Of a DNA stretch of 64,000 nucleotides, positions 27,417-36,002 are shown piece after piece; position 1 is the first letter of the stretch, and every line of letters starts with the position of its first letter. The notes beneath the pieces are model-generated. The model was not told the DNA's origin. It was given only the letters and a program-made list of their open reading frames with translations, and made no database searches. Location: assembly GCF_014268455.2 (NCBI RefSeq), contig NZ_CP077085.1, forward strand, positions 2,397,001 through 2,461,000, written 5' to 3'. A program made the position numbers and the translations under genes. Origin of the DNA: Pseudomonas shahriarae. GTDB taxonomy: Bacteria; Pseudomonadota; Gammaproteobacteria; Pseudomonadales; Pseudomonadaceae.

Positions 27417-30400
27417 TTAACGGGTGACCGCTTCGCGCTGCGGTAATTGCTGGAGCAGGCTGTGCAGAAGCTGGCTGTTGTTAAGCATCTGGTAATGCCC
27501 GGCGACGATTCGCTCGTCCAGAATGCTGCCCGCCACCGGATTGGTGAAGTCCGGTGAATTGGCGTCGCAGGCCCACCAGCAGCAGGCAGACGCTCGTGTC
27601 TGCGGCAGTGTTTTCAGATCCAGGGACAGGCCCTTGAGTTTCATCGCGACCATGAACGTATGGGCTAGCTCTTCGACACTGATGTTGCTGAACGCTGAAG
27701 TGCCGGCGACTTGTTGGCGGATATCCGTGATCGACCGTTCCAGCATCGCTTGGGGGCTGTCGGCTGGGAGTTCCACTACCGGTAGGTGCTCGCAGGCTTG
27801 AGCGAAGATCACGGCAAGGAAACCGCGCAAGTCATCGCCCCAATCCAGATCGCGAGCAGCGGGTACGGTGGACGGGATAAAGCTGTCTACCAATCCCAGG
27901 AACTCTACTTCCTGGCCCTGCTTTTCCAGTTCCTGAGCGACCAGTACTGCGAGGGTGCCCCCCAACGACCAACCAACTAGTTGATAAGGTCCCTGGGCCT
28001 GTTTCTGGCGAATGTACTGGGCATAGTCGATAGCCATGGACGCCAGAGATTCGTCCTGCCAGTCGCGGTCGAGCAGCATGCGACATTGCAGGCCATAGAC
28101 GCTGCGCTGGCCTTCCAGGCGACGTGCGAGGGTGTCGTAGTCGAACACCGTGCCAAAGCCGGCATGCAGGCAGAACAGCGGCGGCACATGGGGCACGCGG
28201 CTATTGAGCAACAGCAAAGGGTCCAGGTCGGTGGCAGGGGCGAAGCCCGACAGTTCGGCAATGGTCGGTTTGCCGATCATGTCCCGCAGTTTCAGTTCCA
28301 ACCCCAGCTCAGGCTGGTTACGGACCTTGGACAGCACTTTGAGGATGCGCAGCGAATCGCCGCCCAACTCGAAGAAATTGTCGGTCACACCCACGCTTTC
28401 CAGCTCCAAAACCTGTTGCCAAATGATTGCCAGGGCTTGTTCCACAGCATTGCGAGGGGCTACGAATTCACGGCCCTTGAAGTCGGGATCAGGTAGTGCC
28501 TTGCGGTCGATCTTACCGTTGGGATTAAGCGGCAATGCGGCCAGGCGAATGATCTGCGTGGGCACCATATAGTCAGGCAAGTCAGCCTGGAGCAAGGCGC
28601 GCAAGCGTTCTCCTGGCGCATCATCAGTTGGGGTGACGACATAGCCGATCAGCTGTTTGCTGACGCCCGCCTCACGAGCGACCACCACTGCATCCTGTAC
28701 CCCCGGAATATCTCGCAACCTGGATTCGATTTCACCAAGCTCTATGCGGAATCCGCGAATCTTTACCTGGTTATCCAGGCGTCCCAGGTAATCGATTACG
28801 CCATTGGGACGTTGGCGTACCAGATCGCCCGTGCGGTACAGGCGCGAGCCGTTGGCGGCAAATGGGTCGAGCACAAACCGTTCGGCCGTCAGCCCCGGAC
28901 GCTGATGATAACCCCGAGCCACACCTTCACCGCCAATGTACAACTCGCCGGCCACACCCTCGGGTAACGGGTTGAGGTGTTCGTCGAGAACATACAGCGT
29001 GCGCTCGCCAACCCGCGTACCAATCGGTGCGTATACTGCGCCGCAGGTTTCACTGACGGGGACTTTCCACAGCAGTGGCGTGACCACGGTTTCGGTCGGG
29101 CCGTAGCCATTGGTCAAATAAACAGGTTTGAGTGTGTGCTTGACCAGCTCAAAGTTGGCCTCGGCCACCGCATCCCCACCAAAGCAGTAAATGCGCACAG
29201 CAGGCGGTGCCTTGCCGCAGTCTCGGGCGTACTCTGCCAACTGTTGCAGATAAGCCGGTGGGAAGCAGGCGATGCTGATCCGGTGGGCATGCAAGGCGTG
29301 CCAGGTTTCCTCGGGGGTCCACAGGCGGTTCTCGCGCACCACCAACTGGCCTCCGTGGGCCAAGGTACTCAGCCAGCGCTCTTGGGCCCCATCGAAAGCA
29401 AACGACATGAACAACAGTTCGCGGGTGCTGTTGTCCATTTCATAGCGCTGGCCGATCGCCTGGCAGTGCATGCGGATCTGCCCGTGGCTGACCGCCACGC
29501 CCTTGGGTTTGCCCGTGGAGCCGGAGGTGTAAATCAGGTAGGCGAGGTTGTCCGCATCCATCAGCGATTGCGGGTGGCGATCGGACAGAGCAGTCAGGGG
29601 CAGAGTGTCCAGTTCGATCAGTGCAGGCGCCCATGGCTGGCTGAAACGCTCGCGCAACGAGCCCTGGGTGAGCAGTACTGCCATCGCCGAGTCTTCGACG
29701 ATCCACTTCACTCGGTCTTGCGGGTAGTCAATATCCAGCGGGACGTAAGCGCCGCCCGTCTTCATCACGGCGTAGAAGGCGACGACCACATCCACTGAGC
29801 GTTCCAGGGCGACACCAACGAAGATCTCTGGCCCAACGCCCTGTGCGATCAGGTAGTGGGCCAGGCGGTTGGCGCGCTGCTCCAGTTGGCCATAGGTCAG
29901 TTGCTCCTGGTCACAGATCACTGCCACGGCATCCGCGTTGGTCACGGCATGGTTGCGGATCTGTGTCACGAGCAAGGGCAGGTCATAAACCTCGGCTACC
30001 AGTTCGTTATCCTGCTGCAAGGCCCGTTGCTCACCGGCATTGAGCGTGGATAGGCTACCGAGGGTGGCTTTCGGATTTTCGAGCATGGCCAGCAGCAGAG
30101 TTTCGAAGCTACGGCGCAGTTGCGCGGTGGCCTCGGCGGTGAAACAGTTGCGCAGGTACATGAACTCAACGGTGAGGCGATCGCCCAGGTTAACCGCAAG
30201 GTCCATGGCGAAGTTGGTAACACCCTGAGTCCTGGTTTCACCGAATTTGAGGTGATCCTGCTCGGCTTCTTGCAGGCGCTCATCCACCGGGTAGTTCTCG
30301 AACACGATGATGCTGTCGAACAGCGCTTGGCCGCCTTGTCCCGACCAGCGTTGTACGTCGGCCAGCGATGCATGTTCGTGATCGCGTACTTCCAGGTTGT

Positions 30401-33400
30401 AGGTTTGCAGTTTTCGCAACCAATCGGTCACGGTCTGCTGTGGCTGTGGGGTCTGAATGATCGGCAAGGTGTTGATAAACAATCCCAGCATTTCATCGGA
30501 TGCCTCAAGGCTCAGTGGCCGTCCTGCGACGGTACTGCCAAAGCACACGCTGTCCTGTCCCGTATAGCGCTGCAACAGCAGTAGCCAGGTTGCTTGGATA
30601 AATGTGTTGGGTGTGACGCGCAACCGTTGCGCCTGATCTATTAGGTGTTGGGTTTGTTGCGCGTCCCAGTTGAGGTAAAGCGCCTCATGCCCGTCGCAAC
30701 CAGGATCAGGTCGTGGCGATAGGCTATTGGCGAGAACGGTTGGCCCGTTCAGCCCTTGCAGCTTCTGTTTCCAGAAAGTTTCCAGGGAGGACTGTGACTG
30801 GGTTTTCAACCAGGCGATGTAGTCTCGGTACTTACCACGTTTTGGCTCGGGAGTCTTGCCGTTGTACACCTCGAACACTTCGGCGAGCAGCCGTGAGCTG
30901 CTCCAGCCATCTAGTAAAATATGATGGTGGGTCCAGATCAGGTAGAGCTGTTCGGCCGGCAGTTTGATCAGGGTCAGGCGCATCAATGGTGCCGCCAGTA
31001 GGTCGAAGCCTTCGCGGTTATCTGCTTCGATCAGATCTTGCAGGTCGTTTGCGCAGGACTCACGGTTCTGCCAATCAAGAATACGCAGGGGGAGGTCAGT
31101 TTTTTTGAACACCATTTGCAGCGGTTCAGCCAGGTGGCTGGCGGTCCAGAAACCCGTACGCAGGATTTCATGGCGTTCGACGGCAGTATTCCAGGCGTCG
31201 GTAAACCGCGCGATGTCCAGGCCGCTGACGGGTACTGCGGTTTGGTTGATGTAAGCTGCGGCCTCGGACGCCTCAAGGGTGTGGAACATCATCCCTTGTT
31301 GCATGGGGGACAAGGGATAGAGGTCTTCAATCTGCTGAATAGGGAGGCTCAGTGTGTCCAGTTGCGCCTGGCTCAAGCCAGCCAACGGAAAGTCAGAGGG
31401 TGTTGCACCTTGATGGTTGGTATCGCAGCAGTAGGCGACCAACTGCTCAAGTGCTTGTAGGTAGTTATTGGAGAGCTTCTGGATGACCTCGGCAGGGATT
31501 ACTTCCTGGCTGAAGATCCAGGCCATGCTCAGCTGGCCGTCATCGATCTGGCTATGAATGGTTAGTCGGTTGCACAGCGCTGGATTGCTGTTTTTCTCTA
31601 CGCCATATTTTTCTCTCACCGGGACAAACAGGGCACCTGCGGCGCTGTCGGTTTGATCTCGGTAGTTGAAGGCGATGCGCGGCATTGGTAGCGCGTCCAG
31701 GCTTGCCTGGACCTGTGTGTCACCCAGGTAGCGCAAGACACCAAACCCAATGCCTTTATCGGGAATGGCCCGCAGTTGTTCCTTGACCTGCTTGATCGCT
31801 TCGCCCCAGTCCTTATGGGCGGTCAACTTGACCGGGTACAGGCTGGTGAACCGGCCCACGGTGCGGGTCAGGTCGATATCATCGAACAGGGCTTCGCGGC
31901 CATGGCTTTCCAGTTGGACCAAAACGTTTTCGCACGAGGTCCATTGGCTGACTGTACGGGTCAGGGCAGTCAGGAGCAGATCGATAATTTGCGTGCGATA
32001 GGCCGCGGGCGCGACTTGCATCAGTTGCTGGGTCAGGGTTTTGCTGAGCTTGATATCGACAGTCGTCGCTTGGCCGTGCCGTTGGCAGCCCTCAGGGTTG
32101 GCCTGGGGCAGGTCGTGGCTTGAAGCGTCCAGTTGCTGGACCCAGTACGCCAGTTCTTGTTGCAGGGCGTCGCTGCGACCGTAGTCTTGCAACTTCTCGC
32201 CCCAGGTTTTGTAGGCGCTGGTTTTCTCCGGCAAGGCCAGCGCCTGACCCATTTGCAGTTGGTGGTAGGCCGTTTGCAAATCATCAAACAGGATGCCCCA
32301 AGACACGTCATCCGCCACCAAGTGATGGATCGCCAGCAACAGGCGCTGGCTGCCATCGTTCAGACTGACCAGCACTGCCCGCAACAGCGGTCCGTGTTGT
32401 AAGTTGAGGCTGCGCTGGGCTTCGTCGCCCAAGGATTGCAATTGCGTGACGCCATCAATGTACGTTTGCCACAGCACCGACGTAGTCGCCGGACGGTATT
32501 CAGCGCTCCAGCCAGAGTCAGTTTGAGTGAAACTCAGACGCAGTGCATCGTGGTGTTGGATCAGGGCGTTGAGGGCCTGCTCCAGCAGTTGCGGCTCCAG
32601 GGCCATGGCAGGCTTGAGCAGCACTGATCGGTTCCAGTGATTGCGCTCGGGGATGTTAGTGTCTAAGAACAGTTGCTGGATCGGCAACAGCGGGGCGCTG
32701 CCGATGACTGGGCCTTGATCGATCACGAGGCCCTGGCCGTGGGTTTTCGCCACATTGGCCAAGCCCTGGATGGTCTGGTGCTGGAACAGGTCCTTGGGGG
32801 TGAAGTGGATGCCGGCCTGACGGGCGCGACTCACTACCTGGATCGAGATGATCGAGTCGCCGCCCAGTTCGAAGAAGTTGTCGGTGACACCGACTTTTTC
32901 CAGTTTGAGCACTGTTTGCCAGATACCTACAATGGTGGTCTCCAGTGCTCCCTTGGGGGCAACATAGGTTTTTTGCACTTGGCTGGCATCGGGTTTTGGC
33001 AGTGCCTTACGTTCAAGCTTTCCGTTCGGGCTCAAGGGTAATTGGTCGAGAAACAACCAGTACACCGGGACCATATAGTCCGGCAGGTGTTCCTTGAGAC
33101 GGATCTTGAGTCTGTCGCGCAAGTGTGTAGTGTCGATGTCTTTACGCGGTACGACGTACCCGACCAACTGCAAGCCAGTGGCAGTATCGACTGCCAGTAC
33201 GGCCACCTCGTGTACTTCGTCTTGCTCCAGCAACCGCGCTTCGATCTCACCCAGTTCGATGCGCAAACCGCGAATTTTCACTTGATGGTCAATGCGCCCG
33301 ACGTATTCGATGACCCCGTCAGGACGTTGGCGCGCCAGGTCGCCGGTGCGGTACAGGCGTTCACCTTGAGCGTAGGGGCTGGCAACGAAGCGCTCTGCGG

Positions 33401-36002
33401 TCAGGGCTGGGCGCTGGTGATAACCGCGGGCCAGGCCTTCGCCGCCTAGGTACAGCTCGCCGATCACCCCGGTTGGTACAGGTGCCAGGTCTGAATTGAG
33501 GACCCAGGTGGTCAGGTTAGCGATAGGCTGGCCGATTGGCACGCTGCTGCGGCTTTCCTCGCGACAGGTCCAGTGGGTCACATCAATGGCGGCTTCAGTT
33601 GGGCCGTAGAGGTTGTAGAGCGCTGCGTTTGGCAACTTGGCAAATACTTGTTGCTGGGCATCGGCCGACAGTGCTTCACCGCTGCACACGATGCGCTTTA
33701 AGCCATTGCAGCGGGATACTTGCTCATCGGCGAGGAACACCTGGAGCATCGACGGTACGAAGTGCAGGGTAGTTATATCGTGCTGGTTGATCAGTTCGAC
33801 CAAGCGGGCTGGATCGCGATGGTCTCCAGGACCGGCAATCGCCAGGCGTGCACCGGTCATCAACGGCCAGAAAAACTCCCAGACTGAGACGTCAAAGCTG
33901 AACGGGGTTTTTTGCAGCACCGTGTCGGCTGTCGTGAGGTTGTAGGCCTGCTGCATCCAGCACAAACGGTTGACCAGTGCGCAATGCCGGTTGGCTGCAC
34001 CTTTTGGCTTGCCGGTAGAGCCGGAGGTGTAAATCACGTAGGCCAGGTTTTCCGGATCCAAAGTAATACCGGGGTTGCTGCTGGGCCAGGCGCTGATAAC
34101 TGGCTCGTCCAGACACAGCGTTTCCACACCGGCGGGAACCGGCAGCTTGTCGAGTAACGTCTGTTGGCTAAGCAACAAGGTGATGCCACTGTCCTGCATC
34201 ATGTACGCAAGCCGATCACTCGGGTATTCAGGGTCTAGCGGAACATAGGCGCCGCCAGCCTTGAGGATGGCCAGCAGGCCGATCACCATATCCAGGCTGC
34301 GTTCGATGGCAATACCCACCAGTACATCGTGGCCGACGCCGCGTTCAATCAGGCGATGGGCCAATGAGTTGGCTTTCTGATTGAGTTGGTTATAGGTCAA
34401 CTGGCTCTCACCAAAAATGAGCGCTACGGCGTCAGGGGTGCTTTCTACTTGCTGCTCGATCCACTGGTGGGTGCAACGCTCAAGCGGATACGTGATAGTG
34501 GTGTCGTTCCAGTCGTACAGGATCTGCTGTTGTTGTGCGTTGCTGAGTAACGACAAACTGGCAATTGCTTGCTGTGGTGCTGCGATGCAGCGATCGAGCA
34601 GGTTTAGCCAGTGTTGTCCGAGGCGTTCAATGGTGCTGGCTTCAAACAGGTCGGTGGCGTAGTTCAGAGTTGCTGACAAACCCTGCGTTGATTCGAAGGT
34701 GCTGAAAGTCAGGTCAAACTGTGCGGTGCGACTGCCCCATCTGATGCCCTCGACGTCCAGCGAGGATGCAGGCGCAAGTTGTACTGTTGTGGAGTCCTGA
34801 TGCTCTTTAAGATGGTTATACATCACCTGGAATAATGGGCTGATGCTCAGGTTCCGTTCCGGCTGCAAGGCCTCGACCAGTTGTTCGAAAGGCAGGTCCT
34901 GATGCGCCTGGGCATCCAGTGCCGTTTGCTTGACCTGGGCCAGTAGTTCGCTGAAAGACAGCGATTCATCGAAGCGCGCCCTGAGTACTTGAGTATTGAC
35001 GAAAAAACCCAGCAAGCGCTCGGTTTCAACCCGGTTACGGTTGGCCACGGGTACGCCCACCCGAATGTCGGACTGGCGGCTGTAATGGTGCAACAGCGCC
35101 TGGAACGAGGCGAGCAGCAACATAAACAGAGTCACATTGTGTTGCTGGGCAAGCTGCTTGAGGTTGTGTTCCAGGGAGGCTGGAACCGTGACTGCAATGT
35201 TCGCCCCTCGATAGCTCTGGACAGCTGGCCGTGGGTGATCGGTGGGTAACTCCAATACGGGTTGTTCACCACCCAATTGGGCTTGCCAATAAGCCAGTTG
35301 GCGTTCGCTTTCACCGGCTTCCATCCAATGACGTTGCCAGATGGCATAGTCGGCGTACTGGATTGTCAGCTCTGGCAAGACGTTTGGTTGGCCTTGCTGA
35401 TAATCCGAGTACAGTGCAACCAGTTCGTCGACCATCACCTGCATCGACCAGTCATCCGAGACGATGTGGTGCTGGGTCAGCACCAGTACATGGTCATCCT
35501 GGCCCAGCTGTAGCAATGCTACACGCAGCAGTGGGCCTTGTTGCAAATCAAATGGCTGGTAAGCCTGGGCTTGGATAAATGCCTTGATTCCTGCGTCGTC
35601 GAGCCCCGAAACGCTGCTTTGCTGGATCTGCATCGGCATGTCGAGGTGAATAATTTGCAATGGTCGATCTTCGCCATGTGCAAACGTGGTGCGCAGCGTC
35701 TGGTGACGGGCGATTAAGGCGTTGAAGCTTTGCTCCAGCGCCACGACGTCCAGTTTACCCTTGAGTCGCAGGGCAGTTGGAATGTTGTAGGCTGCGCTGT
35801 CGGGGTCTAGTTGCCAGAGCACCCACTGCCGTTCTTGAGCGAAAGAAAGTGGGATGGATTCGAAGGCTGACTGCACTTCAGGGATTGGCAGGTTGGTGGG
35901 TGAAACCCCTTCAGCCAGCATTTTTTCCAGGTACAGCTTGCGCTTTTCCAGGGGCAGGGTGATGAAACGCCGGGCAATACGGGCGGCGACAGTCTTATCC
36001 AT
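27417..36002 (-). CDS. pvdD: Terminal pyoverdine NRPS C-A(Ser)-T-E-C-A(OHOrn?)-T-TE
   Basis: 2861 aa; start overlaps the preceding stop by 1 nt (TGATG). Minus-strand order: C1 (about 35860-34560, HHIVSDDW), A1 (about 34470-33000, pocket D-V-W-H-V-S-L-I, serine), T1 (GGDSI), E (about 32700-31340), C2 of D-accepting type, A2 (about 29990-28490), T2 (GGDSLR) and a type I thioesterase with GWSLGG, VDSF and AGHYQ as the likely Ser/Asp/His triad. The A2 pocket D-G-E-C-C-G-G-V resembles codes I associate with (cyclo-)N5-hydroxyornithine, the usual last pyoverdine residue. The E domain is altered (HHLVADDVSW, TVGRFTS, FNYRDQTD instead of HHLVVDGVSW, TVGWFTS, FNYLGQFD), so epimerisation of Ser may be lost. 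Only TE in the window, so this is the release subunit; the pvdD name follows the convention for the terminal synthetase. Confidence 0.92.
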   Translation of the reverse strand: MDKTVAARIARRFITLPLEKRKLYLEKMLAEGVSPTNLPIPEVQSAFESIPLSFAQERQWVLWQLDPDSAAYNIPTALRLKGKLDVVALEQSFNALIARHQTLRTTFAHGEDRPLQIIHLDMPMQIQQSSVSGLDDAGIKAFIQAQAYQPFDLQQGPLLRVALLQLGQDDHVLVLTQHHIVSDDWSMQVMVDELVALYSDYQQGQPNVLPELTIQYADYAIWQRHWMEAGESERQLAYWQAQLGGEQPVLELPTDHPRPAVQSYRGANIAVTVPASLEHNLKQLAQQHNVTLFMLLLASFQALLHHYSRQSDIRVGVPVANRNRVETERLLGFFVNTQVLRARFDESLSFSELLAQVKQTALDAQAHQDLPFEQLVEALQPERNLSISPLFQVMYNHLKEHQDSTTVQLAPASSLDVEGIRWGSRTAQFDLTFSTFESTQGLSATLNYATDLFEASTIERLGQHWLNLLDRCIAAPQQAIASLSLLSNAQQQQILYDWNDTTITYPLERCTHQWIEQQVESTPDAVALIFGESQLTYNQLNQKANSLAHRLIERGVGHDVLVGIAIERSLDMVIGLLAILKAGGAYVPLDPEYPSDRLAYMMQDSGITLLLSQQTLLDKLPVPAGVETLCLDEPVISAWPSSNPGITLDPENLAYVIYTSGSTGKPKGAANRHCALVNRLCWMQQAYNLTTADTVLQKTPFSFDVSVWEFFWPLMTGARLAIAGPGDHRDPARLVELINQHDITTLHFVPSMLQVFLADEQVSRCNGLKRIVCSGEALSADAQQQVFAKLPNAALYNLYGPTEAAIDVTHWTCREESRSSVPIGQPIANLTTWVLNSDLAPVPTGVIGELYLGGEGLARGYHQRPALTAERFVASPYAQGERLYRTGDLARQRPDGVIEYVGRIDHQVKIRGLRIELGEIEARLLEQDEVHEVAVLAVDTATGLQLVGYVVPRKDIDTTHLRDRLKIRLKEHLPDYMVPVYWLFLDQLPLSPNGKLERKALPKPDASQVQKTYVAPKGALETTIVGIWQTVLKLEKVGVTDNFFELGGDSIISIQVVSRARQAGIHFTPKDLFQHQTIQGLANVAKTHGQGLVIDQGPVIGSAPLLPIQQLFLDTNIPERNHWNRSVLLKPAMALEPQLLEQALNALIQHHDALRLSFTQTDSGWSAEYRPATTSVLWQTYIDGVTQLQSLGDEAQRSLNLQHGPLLRAVLVSLNDGSQRLLLAIHHLVADDVSWGILFDDLQTAYHQLQMGQALALPEKTSAYKTWGEKLQDYGRSDALQQELAYWVQQLDASSHDLPQANPEGCQRHGQATTVDIKLSKTLTQQLMQVAPAAYRTQIIDLLLTALTRTVSQWTSCENVLVQLESHGREALFDDIDLTRTVGRFTSLYPVKLTAHKDWGEAIKQVKEQLRAIPDKGIGFGVLRYLGDTQVQASLDALPMPRIAFNYRDQTDSAAGALFVPVREKYGVEKNSNPALCNRLTIHSQIDDGQLSMAWIFSQEVIPAEVIQKLSNNYLQALEQLVAYCCDTNHQGATPSDFPLAGLSQAQLDTLSLPIQQIEDLYPLSPMQQGMMFHTLEASEAAAYINQTAVPVSGLDIARFTDAWNTAVERHEILRTGFWTASHLAEPLQMVFKKTDLPLRILDWQNRESCANDLQDLIEADNREGFDLLAAPLMRLTLIKLPAEQLYLIWTHHHILLDGWSSSRLLAEVFEVYNGKTPEPKRGKYRDYIAWLKTQSQSSLETFWKQKLQGLNGPTVLANSLSPRPDPGCDGHEALYLNWDAQQTQHLIDQAQRLRVTPNTFIQATWLLLLQRYTGQDSVCFGSTVAGRPLSLEASDEMLGLFINTLPIIQTPQPQQTVTDWLRKLQTYNLEVRDHEHASLADVQRWSGQGGQALFDSIIVFENYPVDERLQEAEQDHLKFGETRTQGVTNFAMDLAVNLGDRLTVEFMYLRNCFTAEATAQLRRSFETLLLAMLENPKATLGSLSTLNAGEQRALQQDNELVAEVYDLPLLVTQIRNHAVTNADAVAVICDQEQLTYGQLEQRANRLAHYLIAQGVGPEIFVGVALERSVDVVVAFYAVMKTGGAYVPLDIDYPQDRVKWIVEDSAMAVLLTQGSLRERFSQPWAPALIELDTLPLTALSDRHPQSLMDADNLAYLIYTSGSTGKPKGVAVSHGQIRMHCQAIGQRYEMDNSTRELLFMSFAFDGAQERWLSTLAHGGQLVVRENRLWTPEETWHALHAHRISIACFPPAYLQQLAEYARDCGKAPPAVRIYCFGGDAVAEANFELVKHTLKPVYLTNGYGPTETVVTPLLWKVPVSETCGAVYAPIGTRVGERTLYVLDEHLNPLPEGVAGELYIGGEGVARGYHQRPGLTAERFVLDPFAANGSRLYRTGDLVRQRPNGVIDYLGRLDNQVKIRGFRIELGEIESRLRDIPGVQDAVVVAREAGVSKQLIGYVVTPTDDAPGERLRALLQADLPDYMVPTQIIRLAALPLNPNGKIDRKALPDPDFKGREFVAPRNAVEQALAIIWQQVLELESVGVTDNFFELGGDSLRILKVLSKVRNQPELGLELKLRDMIGKPTIAELSGFAPATDLDPLLLLNSRVPHVPPLFCLHAGFGTVFDYDTLARRLEGQRSVYGLQCRMLLDRDWQDESLASMAIDYAQYIRQKQAQGPYQLVGWSLGGTLAVLVAQELEKQGQEVEFLGLVDSFIPSTVPAARDLDWGDDLRGFLAVIFAQACEHLPVVELPADSPQAMLERSITDIRQQVAGTSAFSNISVEELAHTFMVAMKLKGLSLDLKTLPQTRASACCWWACDANSPDFTNPVAGSILDERIVAGHYQMLNNSQLLHSLLQQLPQREAVTR

